The notes beneath the pieces were generated by a model. That model did not search any database. It was not told where the DNA came from and worked only from the letters and a program-made list of their open reading frames with translations. Made by a program: the position numbers and the translations under genes. This document shows positions 33,854 to 46,090 of a DNA stretch of 64,000 nt, one piece after another. Origin of the DNA: Sipunculus nudus (taxonomy: Eukaryota > Annelida > Sipuncula > Golfingiida > Sipunculidae). The stretch spans positions 6,982,741 through 7,046,740 of the forward strand of contig CM049318.1 in NCBI GenBank assembly GCA_026874595.1. Direction: 5' to 3'. Position 1 is the first letter of the stretch. Every line of letters starts with the position of its first letter.

Positions 33854-34475
33854 AAGAAAGAGCGAGAGAGAAATCAAATAGAGAGAAAGAGAAATTATAT
33901 AATTAGACCTGAGGGCCTAGACCTCCTGCAGGTAAACTTAGACCCACTCATGATAAATAGATGCAGAGACAAATTGACTAGTTAGGATAATGTAAAATCA
34001 AATAACTAAGCTAACACTGTTTAAGAATGGTACCCGCAGTCCTCGCGCAACGGTTTTACACTGCAGTTGTTCCAGGACTTCTTTATTTAAACCGATGCTT
34101 TGTTTAGCAAGATTCTCCGGGTATCACCTGAAGAGTTCGAACAGGGCAAACGATTACAATTAGACCAATGAGAGCACGAAACACCGCTATTGTTGGATTA
34201 TTGGCTCTGAGCCAGCCGTGGTGACGATACCCCGAAAAACTAACTAAAAAGCAGCGGTTAAAACGATGGAGATCTTGAAAGACTGCATTGTATAACCCCT
34301 GCGTGAGGAGTGTAAATAACAACTAGATGAAAGAAATCTTTACAGGAGGCTAGAACTTTTATATATAAGAACCGCCGGTAGTATGATTGCTTTTCACATA
34401 TATTTGTTAGTATTCAAAGAGTGAAAAGGAAGTGAAAAAGGAAAATGATATAAAAAGGTGGGATTTTTGTGCTGT

Positions 34476-34478
<3 letters not shown>

Positions 34479-34519
<41 letters not shown>
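34479..34519. repeat. (AT)n microsatellite
   Basis: AT array inside the first U unit of the nested duplication. Confidence 0.85.
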
Positions 34520-34520
<1 letters not shown>

Positions 34521-34849
34521 TATATTATATCTTGAAATATTATACCAATAAATATATGTGATGTATATTGATATTTTTACTCTTGCAGACTGTTTGTAAA
34601 TTGTGATGTATGTTTATTTATATATTTACTTAAGAATAATCATACAAAAAATAAAAATAAAAAAAAATGTCATAGAAACGGCGCATGGAAATTTATAATA
34701 GGGCTCGAGTGAAAAAAGAAAAAAACATGAAATAGGAAAATAACATACAAAGTTGTGATTTATGTGCATGGACATATATATTTGTTAGTATTCAAAGAAT
34801 GAAAAAGAAAATGTGAGAGGAAAATCATATGAAAGGTTTGATTTTTATG

Positions 34850-34854
<5 letters not shown>

Positions 34855-34892
<38 letters not shown>
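34855..34892. repeat. (AT)n microsatellite
   Basis: AT array at the equivalent place of the second U unit. Confidence 0.85.
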
Positions 34893-34895
<3 letters not shown>

Positions 34896-35258
34896 GGTTA
34901 TGCGTATGTTATATTATATCTTGAAAGTATTTTACCAATAAATATATATATAATGTATTTTGATATTCTGCAGACTCTTGCAGACTGTTTGTAAATTGTG
35001 ATGTATGTTTTTTAGATTTATTTTAGAATTATCATAAAGAAATAAAAACGAAACAATAAAATAAAAAAATGAATGTCATAGAAATTGCGCATGGAGATTT
35101 ATAACAGGGGGTCAAGTGAAAGAAAGAATAAAATATGAAAGAGGAAAATTATATACAAAGTTGTAATTTTTGTGCATAGACAAATACATTAGTTAGTATT
35201 CAAAGAATGAAAAAGAAAATGCAAAAGGACAATCATATGAAAAGGTTTAATTTTTGTG

Positions 35259-35261
<3 letters not shown>

Positions 35262-35303
<42 letters not shown>
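35262..35303. repeat. (AT)n microsatellite
   Basis: AT array at the equivalent place of the third U unit. Confidence 0.85.
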
Positions 35304-35305
<2 letters not shown>

Positions 35306-36300
35306 CGGTTATGCGTATGTTATACGTATACGTATGACAGTTTTTACCATAACATATATGTGAACTGGTACTTTTGCAGACAATTGCAGACTCTTTGGAA
35401 ATGTAATATATGCTTTTTGTAATATTATCATAAAGAAATAAAAAAAAATAATAAAATAATAAAATGACATAAAAAGGTTGCATAGAAATGGATGTAATGA
35501 TTATAACAGGGCACATGTGAGAACACTTTAACTGGCAGAATACGTCAGATATTGGTCTAATTATTAAACTTACCGGACGGTAACTGTGAATTGTTACCTT
35601 TTCAGGACAGTAATTTTAACCTGTTTTACGAAAACGATGGAACCACCAAACGTAAGAGCAATATTATCAATAATAAAATAACATTCCCTCCTTACCAGAA
35701 TATTGATAGTTTATAATGAGGATGCAGTTCTGAAATGTTATCTTGTTATATTCAAAGTAAACAAAATTCTTAAGGACCATGTACCCAGTCTCTACCATGA
35801 CTGGTTCCAGTAGCACAGCAGATTACAATATTCACAGATCCCTTGAAGTCAGGAGTGAAAACAGAGATAAAATGCAAATTAATGTGTAAATTCAAAAGCA
35901 AATAATTTATTGGGACTCCTTCGTTTAACCCGCTGCTTTGTTTAGCAAGATTCTCCAGGTCTCCCCATCAGAGTTCGAAATTGGCAAACGATTACAATTA
36001 GACCAATGAGAGCACAAAACACCGCTCTTGTTCGATTATCGGCCCTGAGCCAGCCTTGGTGTCGAGACCTCGAAAAACTTGCTGAAAAAGCAGCGGTTAA
36101 AACGATGGAGAGCTGGAAAGACTGCATTGTATAACCTCTGCGTATCGAGTGTAAATAATAACTGGATGAAAGTAATTATAACAGGAGGCTAGAACTTTTA
36201 TTTATAAGAACCGCCAGTTGTATGAATGCTTATTATATATATTTGTTTGCATTCAAAGAATGAAAAGCAAATACAAAAAGGAAAATGATATGAAAAGGTG

Positions 36301-36301
<1 letters not shown>

Positions 36302-36352
<51 letters not shown>
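36302..36352. repeat. (AT)n microsatellite
   Basis: AT array of the first U unit in the second block. Confidence 0.85.
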
Positions 36353-36355
<3 letters not shown>

Positions 36356-36719
36356 GGTTATGCGTATGTTATATTATATCTTGAAAGTATTATACCAATA
36401 AATATATATTTAATGTATTTTGATATTTTGCAGACTCTTGCAGACTGTTTGTAAATTGTGATGTATGTTTTTTTAGATTTATTTTAGAATTATCATAAAG
36501 AAATAAAAACGAAACAATAAAATAAAAAAATGAATGTCATAGAAATGGCGCATGGAAATTTATAACAGGGGGTCAAGTGAAAGAAAGAATAAAATATGAA
36601 GAGGAAAATTATATACAAAGTTGTAATTTTTGTGCATGGACAAATATATTAGTTAGTATTCAAAGAATGAAAAAGAAAATGCAAAAGGACAATCATATGA
36701 ATAGGTTTGATTTTTGTGC

Positions 36720-36724
<5 letters not shown>

Positions 36725-36758
<34 letters not shown>

Positions 36759-36809
36759 TGTATGTATGTATGTGTGTATGTATGTAATACATATATATAT
36801 ATATATATT
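36725..36809. repeat. (AT)n arrays with an intervening ATGT/GTAT stretch
   Basis: Two AT runs (about 36725-36755 and 36790-36809) separated by GAATGTATGTATGTATGTGT-like tetranucleotide repeats. Last U unit. Confidence 0.85.
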
Positions 36810-37410
36810 GTGGTTCTGCGTATGTTATACGTATACGTATGACAGTTTTTTCCATAACATATATGTAAACCGATACTTTTGCAGACAATTGCAGACTCTT
36901 TGTGAAATGTAATCTATGCTTTTTGTATTATTATCATAAATAAAAAAAAATAATAATAAAATAATAAAATGACATAAAAAGGTTGCATGGAAATGGATGT
37001 AATGATTATAACAGGGCACATGTGAGAACACTTTAACTGGCAGAATACGTCAGATATTGGTCTAATTATTAAACTTACCGGACGGTAACTGTGAATTGTT
37101 ACCTTTTCAGGACAGTAATTTTAACCTGTTTTACGAAAACGATGGAACCACCAAACGTTAGAGCAATATTATCAATAATAAAATAACATTGCCTCCTTAC
37201 CAGAATAAATACAGTTTATAATGGAGATGCAGTTCTGAAATGTTACCTTGTTATATTCAAAATAAACAAAATCCTAAGGACCATGTACTCGATCTCTACC
37301 ATGGCTGGTTCCAGTAGCACAACAGATTACAATATTCACAGATCCCTTGATGTCAGAGTGAAAACAGAGTTAAAATGCAAATGTATGTGTAAATACAATA
37401 ACAATTGCTT

Positions 37411-39377
37411 TACTAGCATATTTCATTTTCATTTTAATGGTCTAGGTCAAAATTGAGTCCAGTCTTGAGAATCGCGATTCTCTAACTCAAGGATAATTTT
37501 GCACGGCTGTACAATTTGAAGGGACTCGAAATTTTAGAATTATAGTTTCTTCCCCTTATCTTTGAGAAAAAGACATTCTAGGCAAGCAAGTCCTTGCTCA
37601 GTGGTAAGTCGGTTCCAATGATAAATTTTATTTTTGTTGATGAAGCTGAACACCCACTTTAAATATCGAAAGTTTTTTTAGAATTGTAATTCGTATAATG
37701 CATAATGTTAAAAGAAATGTTATGTTATCTTGTAATATTCAGAATAAAAAATCATTAAGGATAATGATTTACAAATTGTACTCTATACCATGACTGGTTT
37801 TTAATTACATTATAAAAAAATCCCTTGATGCCAGGAGGGAAAACCGAGTTACAATGTAAAACTATTTTTAAATGCATTAGCATTTGATTTATTTGAAACA
37901 TTTTAATTTGTTTTAAAATGCGCACGGTCGCATTTGACTTTATTTCTGAGATGGAGGGAGCACAAATTAATGAATGATATAGATTTTCATGAGTGTTGTA
38001 TGATAAAACATATGTTTAATTATTGTATCTTCTCTTTTACCTTTAATTAGACATTTCTTGCCACATAATTTATTAATTCTTTTTGTTTTAATTTCGAGTG
38101 TTATGCTGACCCTGGAAGTATATACCTTGTTGGTTAGTCGGGATAAGGTAATGTTGCTGAAAGGAGGATAAGGATTTAAACTTTCTTTGTGAACTCTATA
38201 CCCTCACTGTCCATAAAGAAATAGATATTGTTTTTGGTTTGCATAGAATTGTATCTGTGAATTTGCTATTGCCTGCATGCTTATTTTTTATGTTTTCTTT
38301 ATATAACCATTATTTCAATACAATCACATTCTCAGTTATTCAAATTTAGATAATATATTACTGATGTCAAACCACATTATGCCCTAAATTGTCTAACATC
38401 ATATGTTATATTGCTGTGGTATTATATGAAAGGTTACGGTTTTATTGTTTATTTGTAGTCTTTGGAAACTAACAATGTGAAGCCTAATAACATGCTATTA
38501 GAAAAACCGATTGTATTATAGTTAACCCCCTTGCCATGTATAATTACGGGTTTTGATTAGCAGGTTTTTTTTACTGGGAATACGTCTAGCAATTAAGAAA
38601 GCACCATGATTGTGGCATGCTTTGAACGTCTTATGTTCTCTTTATAGCCGTTTTCGGTTAAACTGCAAATTCATTTTTAGAGCTACTGTAGGAATTGTAC
38701 ATCTTAATGACAATCATCATAAAAAATATAATATTCTACCACGGCTGGTTTCAGTAGGGCCATAGACAAATTTAATCATTACTCTTTACACACGAACTCT
38801 AATAGTTGGAGGTAAAATGGAGTTCTAATGGGAAAAAGTTGTACGTGCATTTACATTTGATTTATTTGAAAAATTTATGGAGCTCATCTAAGGAATGATA
38901 ATTATACATGTGTGCATTGGGTTGAGGAATATCCTTGGTTATTATATTTTTCCTTATCTTAAAAAATTGAGGACTCCTCTTAAAAGGGATATGGAATTGT
39001 ATGCCTGCTAATAACCGAGATAATAAAAACAGGTCCCCATCTCTTGATATATTCCTCTATAATATGCTGACCCTGGTAACTTTAAAGTTGAATATAGTGG
39101 TCAGTGGTTCAAAGTGATAATGAGTTTTGTTGACGGATGGAGAGGTGTTATCTCCATGATAGTGTCCACCTACTGTCAAAGTGGAAAAATGGATATAGTT
39201 TTTTTGTTTATAGAATTATGCCTTGGAATGTTTTAATATTATGTGTCTATTATGATTACACGCATGCTTATATTATGCTTACTTTAATTCCTTTTTCTTT
39301 ATTTCCGGAATATCCATAAAATCTTGTGTGCAAACAGTTGAATTAACGTCATATGTAAAATTGATATTATACCACAG

Positions 39378-39432
<55 letters not shown>

Positions 39433-40130
39433 CCATGGTTTGAACGTGCGTGTATCACCACATACTCTCTCTATATAAAGGAGGCTTCGGTACAATATAT
39501 ATATATCTGTATTTCAATGCAGATATTCTGGCCGTTTCTCCCTTTGTGTTTGCATTGGCGTTCGAGCTTTAAAGGGGGTTGTTAAGTTAAATGTAATGTA
39601 AAATGCTCATTTTAGCAAGACTGATTTAAGTATCGCCATAGACAAATGATATTCACTACAGTTAATACGCAGACTTTGATGGCTGTGTTAGAAGGCAAAC
39701 TATGGTTCATATTAAAAGAAATTTATGTCTAAGATAGTGCATTGACGTTTGAACATTTGCTTCGTAATCAAAACTTTGCATTTAATGAGCAGATTAGCAT
39801 TTGAACCAAACCCTAATATATAGGGAGCGATCCTATATATATATAATAACGGTTACATCTAATGTATGAACAGTGGCCTAGGGTTGAAACAGAGTGGGAG
39901 ATGTTGTTTGTGTAAAGTGTTTCCTACCTAAATTGTATTCACTGATTGAGTAAGTCGTATCCCGCAGACCCAACAATTTTACGGTTTCTAAAATTTTATT
40001 GATTATTTGAGAAATGAGTGAAGCATTGTCATTCTTAAGTTTATATAACGATACCCAGATTCAGGAATATTTGCGCAGTTGCCTTTGCGGAAAAGTTAAA
40101 TTCATGTTGCTCTCGCTTTAAAAAACTTAC
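37411..40130. other. intergenic, no gene seen
   Basis: AT-rich. Partial echoes of the preceding duplicated module (ACCATGACTGGTT / CCACGGCTGGTTT words with CCCTTGATG) recur near 37785-37860 and 38740, suggesting older, more diverged copies. Only an (AT)n array is otherwise notable. Confidence 0.45.
39378..39430. repeat. (AT)n microsatellite
   Basis: About 26 AT units. Confidence 0.9.
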
Positions 40131-40340
40131 GTACGATTGTCAAGCTCGACATTTGGTTGCAATATATATGCTTTCAACTTTATTCGTTCTATGTGTGCCG
40201 TTTCATCAGATCTAATTTCGTAATATGTAAAACCTCCATAAATCTGTGAGTTGCCAATTGCAGAAACGTTTGTTCCTAAACAATACTGGATTGAAAGCCA
40301 CCGAATGATTCTCTCTGGTGGAAGCATAAACCAGTGTGTT
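40131..40340 (-). CDS. candidate internal exon of an unknown gene
   Basis: On the - strand a frame reading THWFMLPPERIIRWLSIQYC through NSQIYGGFTYYEIRSDETAH and KLKAYILQPNVELDN ends at a perfect donor (CGTAC|GTAAGT, GT at 40130-40129, phase 2). The composition is protein-like and unlike neighbouring AT-driven frames. In-frame, a TGA lies a few codons upstream of the SKTHWF stretch, so the exon must begin after about 40350; the possible acceptors there have poor pyrimidine tracts. No partner exon was found and I recognise no family. It could be a real exon of a - strand gene or a relic. Confidence 0.35.
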
Positions 40341-40659
40341 TTGGAAAACTCGCTTCAAGATTGGACATTTTATGAATATTATAATATACAAACCTATGGA
40401 AGATTTGTACTCTGCTTGCTTAATAAACACCGTGAACTTTATACAAGAGTTATTCATTTACTTGTATACCTGTGCTGTAATTGTGAGCCGCTATGAACGA
40501 TCCAGGAGTGATCACTCTGATCTGGAATGTACCTAGATTCCCCAAAAAGACATAAACGTTAATATTAACACATCCCATTCACACAATAATAACAATACAA
40601 TAATAACAGAAGTGGGTCGTAGGCCATGCCGTTTAGCTGAATTTGAAAGAGCTTGCATC

Positions 40660-40681
40660 TAAACACACACACACACACACT
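40660..40681. repeat. (AC)n microsatellite
   Basis: About 10 CA units. Confidence 0.85.
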
Positions 40682-43600
40682 AATGTTTCCTGCACCACTG
40701 CAGTGCTTAAATGTCTTCCTCGAGGAATGGAGCGATTTATTTGATGATTTGGCGTGATCTTTATTTTTGTTTAGTCAGCTTATTGCGCATGACTGAAAAT
40801 TTGGAAGTTTCTGACCCTTTTGATAACAATTTATGATAAACTTACGGAGGGCGAGTAAGACAGACAGGTATGTGACAAATGGTCAATAATATACTAGTCA
40901 GCTGACAAGTCAGCTGAGCTAATGACCCCTTTCATGGTAATTTAGCATTCTAGGTGTCAGAGCTTTTCATGAGCCGAATGCTAAGAAACTCAAAATCGTG
41001 TGTAAGATCTTATTTCAAATTTCTAAGAAGATTTTGCTTGAACATTTAAAGTTACAAGTTTCTACATCAAGGGGATTTGTTCTTTGGTTTGATCGGACAA
41101 AGCACCATCGCCCTACCGTACCTACTAACCAACATCTATAACAACGCTTCTCAAAGTGAACGTACAGAACATTCATAAAACATATGGGAGCTTCTATGTT
41201 GTGTTAAAATATACTCATCCAAGTGAAATTAAACATCTTCAAATGATATCTCTGAAGGACTTAATTGACAAATTCTGTTGAAAGTGTGTGTGCTGATAGT
41301 TTAACTGGATGAGGCTTTGCTTCAAAATATGCTGTTTGTGCAAGTGACCATTTAAAACACCTCTATGTACTCTATACGTTGCCTCTACAGTAACCCAGAT
41401 ATCAAACAAGTGAAAATTGCACTTTATGACTGAACCCATCGAACGGAATGCAACACCAAGAGCTCCCGTAGATAATGCTGTGTTTGCAGACAAGAAGAGG
41501 CGGAACGAAGCGAAACACGTTTACATAAAAAGGTGTCATTATTTTGTATAGTGGGACAGATTTAAAGCGCATTCCATCTGTATAAAGAAATTAGTATAAT
41601 CTCAACAACGGACTACATAAACTGACATTATGCCATACGTAAAAGTACAAAATAAGAGATACAGTTAATTTATTTAAACAATGTAAATCTGAGTGGCATC
41701 TACAGTTATACAAACACGTATTGATACATTTTAAACGCTTTTTACGTTCGAATGAGTGAAATAATGAGGCTGTTGTTTTGCAATGCATCCCACATCCTCT
41801 GCCTTTGGGCCCTGTCCCCACCTCCCGCCAATGATTATACCTTTAGTTCTCCATGGAATGTCTCTAACAGGGGCGGATATTTTAGAATATGGTGGGGGTG
41901 GGGCAGATGGAGAGGTTGCTTGAGTCGGCAACCACTCGAACACATGTATCTTTATATAAAGAATATACACCATCACAGTGAAGATATCTGGTTATGCAGG
42001 ATAAACCTCGCTGTGCTGTGAGTCACGAGGCCGAAATGTGACGATATCACAAACGGGGAAGTGAACAAAATTCTGAAACAAAAAAGTAAGCTTTATCAAA
42101 ATACCCTGAGTCCATATCGACATTTAACCAGGACTTTAATTAAAACGATGCATACCTGCATGTGTGTATATGTGGGCCTTGTTATCGTAGATAAGCCAGG
42201 ACTGAGATACAGTCTTTATCTTATCAATAGCCCATATAACGTTTCTGTATCCCTTCTTTAAAAAACATGTGTTATTATTATTTCTTTTTTAATATAATAT
42301 TATATGTCATATTATGCGTTTATGTCTTTTATATTTTACATGATCTGTATACAGTTGAAAATAGAATGTTTTCAATACAATGTTCATAAAGTTGGTAAAC
42401 AAAATGAAATCTTATAAAATCAACCATTGACAACCAGGTTTTGACATATTCTGAAGATAAACACAATAGCGTGCGCGGTATCACCGACCGTCAGCTGTAA
42501 TTGTTAGTAAGGAGATGCCAGAGGCGATATCTATAGTCCGAGGGGCTTGCTACTAACCATAACTGCCTGCCCGATGCCAATGTGGCTAGACTAGGTCTGG
42601 TGCTTATCGCAAATATTTGTTCCTGCCTTATACCATACATGCTTATGGTTTTGATTAAAATTAAACACCGAATAATTAATCTGAAGTTTAATTAAGATTT
42701 GATGAAGACTAAGTTGAGTATTTAATATTTGTTTGTTTGTTCGTCCTTAAGCCTATGATATATATATATTTCATTGCGGTGCGTTGATGTCCCTCTCTCT
42801 AATGCATCAGACGTAGACTCCAACTATCTTATATTTATTTGCGCGACCATATTAAACACTTTTCTAAGCCGTGTCTGTACAGCTGCCAGGTTTTGTACAT
42901 ATTGTGTACATGCAAGATCTATCCAAGAAAATGGACCTTAATTCCGTCTAAGTTTTATAACTAAAATTTCTCACTGGTTCATTTACCTATGTGGATAACT
43001 CTACAATAATGTTTTAAAGGGTTTAAGTTGATCTGACTTCAGACATCGGCTTTTGTCTGTCTGTTGAACAAGCTGTCCCCTCCTTTATCAGGGGACAAAT
43101 CCTATATTTAAGACTAAATCAATCAACCTTAGTATGCTCACAGGTCTTGAAAGGTTCGAACTATTTTTAACCCCCAAAAAGGTCCCTGTGTTGTCGGGGA
43201 TTAACACGTAGATTTTACCATCTCAAAAGTGGACTGGTGTTAGTAATGTATAATGAATAAATAAGACTGGATTTCTTAGAAATGGCTTGAAGGACTGACA
43301 AAACAAGTCATGTACAAAACAGAACTTACCTGCAACAGAAGGCCGGCATTTTCTTTATTCAGACATTTTACTTGTTTTTTTTTAGATAATAATGGGAACA
43401 GCAGGGTATAAACCCTGACTGTTAGACACAGACAGATCTGGCTTTATATCATGGCAAGGCTCTGATCAACTCCTCCAGACAGGAATACTAGGTCATATTC
43501 ACTCGTATTATCTCAGTTATAGAATCTAGACAGGTTTGAGCACCACTTACGTTATTCTGTTGAAAGATTCAAAAACATACCAGAGACCACACTCCCCACA

Positions 43601-45522
43601 ATATTTGTTTTTATCTGCTGTTTATCTGCTGTATAGTACTGGTGACGCCGTCAACCATTTTTATAGTTTAGATGATTTTAATTTATTCAAAGATGGAGAG
43701 GCAATAGGTATCACCCCATCTCTGAAAGCCTAGCGCATAGGAGTTCGTAATTTCCTATTGCAACGTCGTATCGTAAATTCATAAGATTCGTATTCCTGGA
43801 ACATTATACGAATTTCGTGCAAAAGGGGATGTGACCATTACATCAAATACTGATCAGCAACATGGCTCCCAATGCAAACAGTTGGTTCTGTTTATCGCAG
43901 AAAATTGGCTTAATGAGATGCTGGCATAATTATTAGAAGGCTACTAAAAGGATCTGCAGGACGAAAGAGGAGGACATTCTGGGCAGGCCTTCGCTCACGA
44001 GGCGGAGTGGACGTTGGAATAATAATAACTTACGAAACCATATCATATCAAAATTTCGTAATGTGTAGGCAAAGCAAAGTATAATTAAATCATTGCAATC
44101 AGAATTAGGACGTCCAAACTGTACATGCAGACCAGGTTCTGGTAAAACATTTCGGAAAACCCCAAAATAGGTCACCATGACCAAAGTTTATGTCCTATGG
44201 CATTCTGTAATGTATCATTTCATTTGGGGTTATGGACAATCGGAAAACTATAGTATTTCGTATGGCCCATTTAAGTCACCATTATCATTACTTTAGTACA
44301 CAACATACCTCCAGATCTATAACATCTATATATTTAAAATGACCGGTAGAAAAAAATGTGCCATATTTCGACACTACGTACTTCTACAGATGCGAATCAT
44401 AGTTTCCCTGGAACCAAATCTTAGACACAATGGACGTTGAACGAATTCCTTAATATGACCTAATATGTAATAGCTAAAATTGCATATTCTATTTTCTCTG
44501 GAGAGTCAGAAAATATAAAACTCTCATGTCTCGGTTGAGCAAAAACATTCAGAGACTGTAGATAGTGAATTTTAATTATTTCTTCTCTCACTAGATGTCA
44601 ACACAAGCTGCATTCTTGAAAAGAGCGTCCAGCTTGTCAGAAAAGCTGTTTACCTTTTGCTATCGCATATTTTTCATTGTTATATTTTTTATTATTCTCA
44701 GATGATTTTTTTTACATATACAACATCAAAATAGCAAATAGACAAACATATTAGTAATTATAGCACAAACAAATATAAGTAACACCACCACATTATGTGA
44801 ACACCACATTACACAACAAAGACAATTATTAATTTTTTTTTGGTGATTGTCATACAATAAAACAACGTTAAACAACCATCTGTTTCCAACCTAAACTTTT
44901 AAAATATCTTTTAAACAGCAATGCATCTCACTACCTGCTGTTTAAACAGGGTTTATATTTACACACACATACACACACATATATATATACATGAATATAT
45001 GTATATACATTAAAACATACGCACACATACATATAGATTACTTATAGATATATATGTATACATGCACATACATACATATCTATATAGTGGCGCATTTTTA
45101 TATTATAGTTATAAAGTATATTTATTTTTTTAAATGTTTACTGGCTTTTTGGTGTTAAAAAGGGGGCCTGTATGAGCTGCATAAAGTTCTGGTGATAAAT
45201 CATGTTTGTTGATGGTGGTAATGTGATGAAAATGAGCGTAACAGAGAGAGTAAGCTGGATTCTGGATGATGGTAGTTCTGTTTCAAGCAATGCTCATTAG
45301 TGATTTCAGATTCACATGCATTTATAAAACTGATAGTAAATTTAAAAGGAGAAATAGTAATTTCAGCGATTCGGAGGATGTCAATTATGTTTTCTCTGTT
45401 GGATTGTAAAGATGTTTATACCTGACAAATTGTGGAGGAAACGCGTGAAGATCACATCAGCGGTCGAAAAATGTTAGAAAGTAAAAAAATAGATTTTAAA
45501 AAGTTTGCCGCTCCGGGTGATG

Positions 45523-45582
<60 letters not shown>

Positions 45583-45980
45583 ATGTGTTCAAAAGGAATT
45601 TATTAAAATTCAAATTTGATGAAAGTATACTATTTCGTCGGCCAGTTTGAATATATTCTACAATGGAAACCCAAAATTATCAAAATTATTCACAAAATAT
45701 AGTTTATATCAAGTTTATACCATTGGGTAATATTCGGGGGAAAAAATAATCTACCAACATGTCTTCAAGTTTGGAAACATGTAGACTTAAAAAATAGTCA
45801 TTTTATTTATTTTTTAGGAATACTTTGTTATCAAAGGGGCGATTAGTGATCACAGTGGTTTGTATACAGGGAAACGTTCCAAAGTCCCGGTATTAAAATA
45901 TTGGTTAATCTCTGTTTATAATTCATGGTGGGATAGTCAATGTTAATGATTTCTACCTGGGATATATACGGAATATAACA
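40682..45980. other. intergenic, no gene seen
   Basis: No exon is supported. The open frame at 41239-41493 (- strand) has protein-like text (MSANTALSTGALGVAF) but no domain or splice context. GGGGCGGATATTTTAGAATATG at about 41873 begins a G-rich segment like the small repeats at 9147 and 13364. Confidence 0.4.
45524..45574. repeat. (AT)n microsatellite
   Basis: About 25 AT units followed by a short GT run. Confidence 0.9.
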
Positions 45981-46004
45981 CGTTATGATCCCGTACTGTA
46001 TTGA

Positions 46005-46070
46005 CAGTACCCAACAGGTATCAGCAGGATGACCATCCGGCACCTGCTGGTGGCGGATTATGAAAAATAT
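46005..46070 (+). pseudogene. short NHL-repeat relic of a fifth TRIM-like copy
   Basis: CCAACAGGTATCAGCAGGATG followed by CACCTGCTGGTGGCGGA reads PTGISRM..RHLLVADYEKY. It aligns with RPAGIGRMSNGHLLVADRLNH of copy 3 and retains near-identical DNA across the GGCACCTGYTGGTGGCGGA core. A stop follows at once and nothing else of the gene is recognisable nearby. It lies 20 kb from the fourth copy. Confidence 0.6.
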
Positions 46071-46090
46071 ACTTGATCATAAAATATGTC

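Larger units (their letters stand above)
34090..37410. repeat. nested tandem duplication: two large blocks of about 1.8 and 1.5 kb with internal 380-410-bp units
   Basis: A module beginning TTTAGCAAGATTCTCC, with GACCAATGAGAGCAC and ending in AAGAACCGCC, occurs at 34103-34390 and again at 35941-36230. Between and after these are repeats of a unit starting AGTATTCAAAGAATGAAAA (about 34411, 34788, 35195, 36250, 36657), each containing an (AT)n run and GTATGTTATA words. A closing module (GGGCACATGTGAGAACACTT to the GATCCCTTGA region) occurs at 35509-35850 and 37013-37350. The order is A-U-U-U-T then A-U-U-T, so block two has lost one U. No coding potential is convincing. Confidence 0.85.

Noticed and set aside
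41239-41493. Minus-strand open frame starting MSANTALSTGALGVAF
   Set aside because: Protein-like at first sight, but no recognised domain, no splice sites of quality and no second exon. It may be an old transposon relic, but this cannot be supported.
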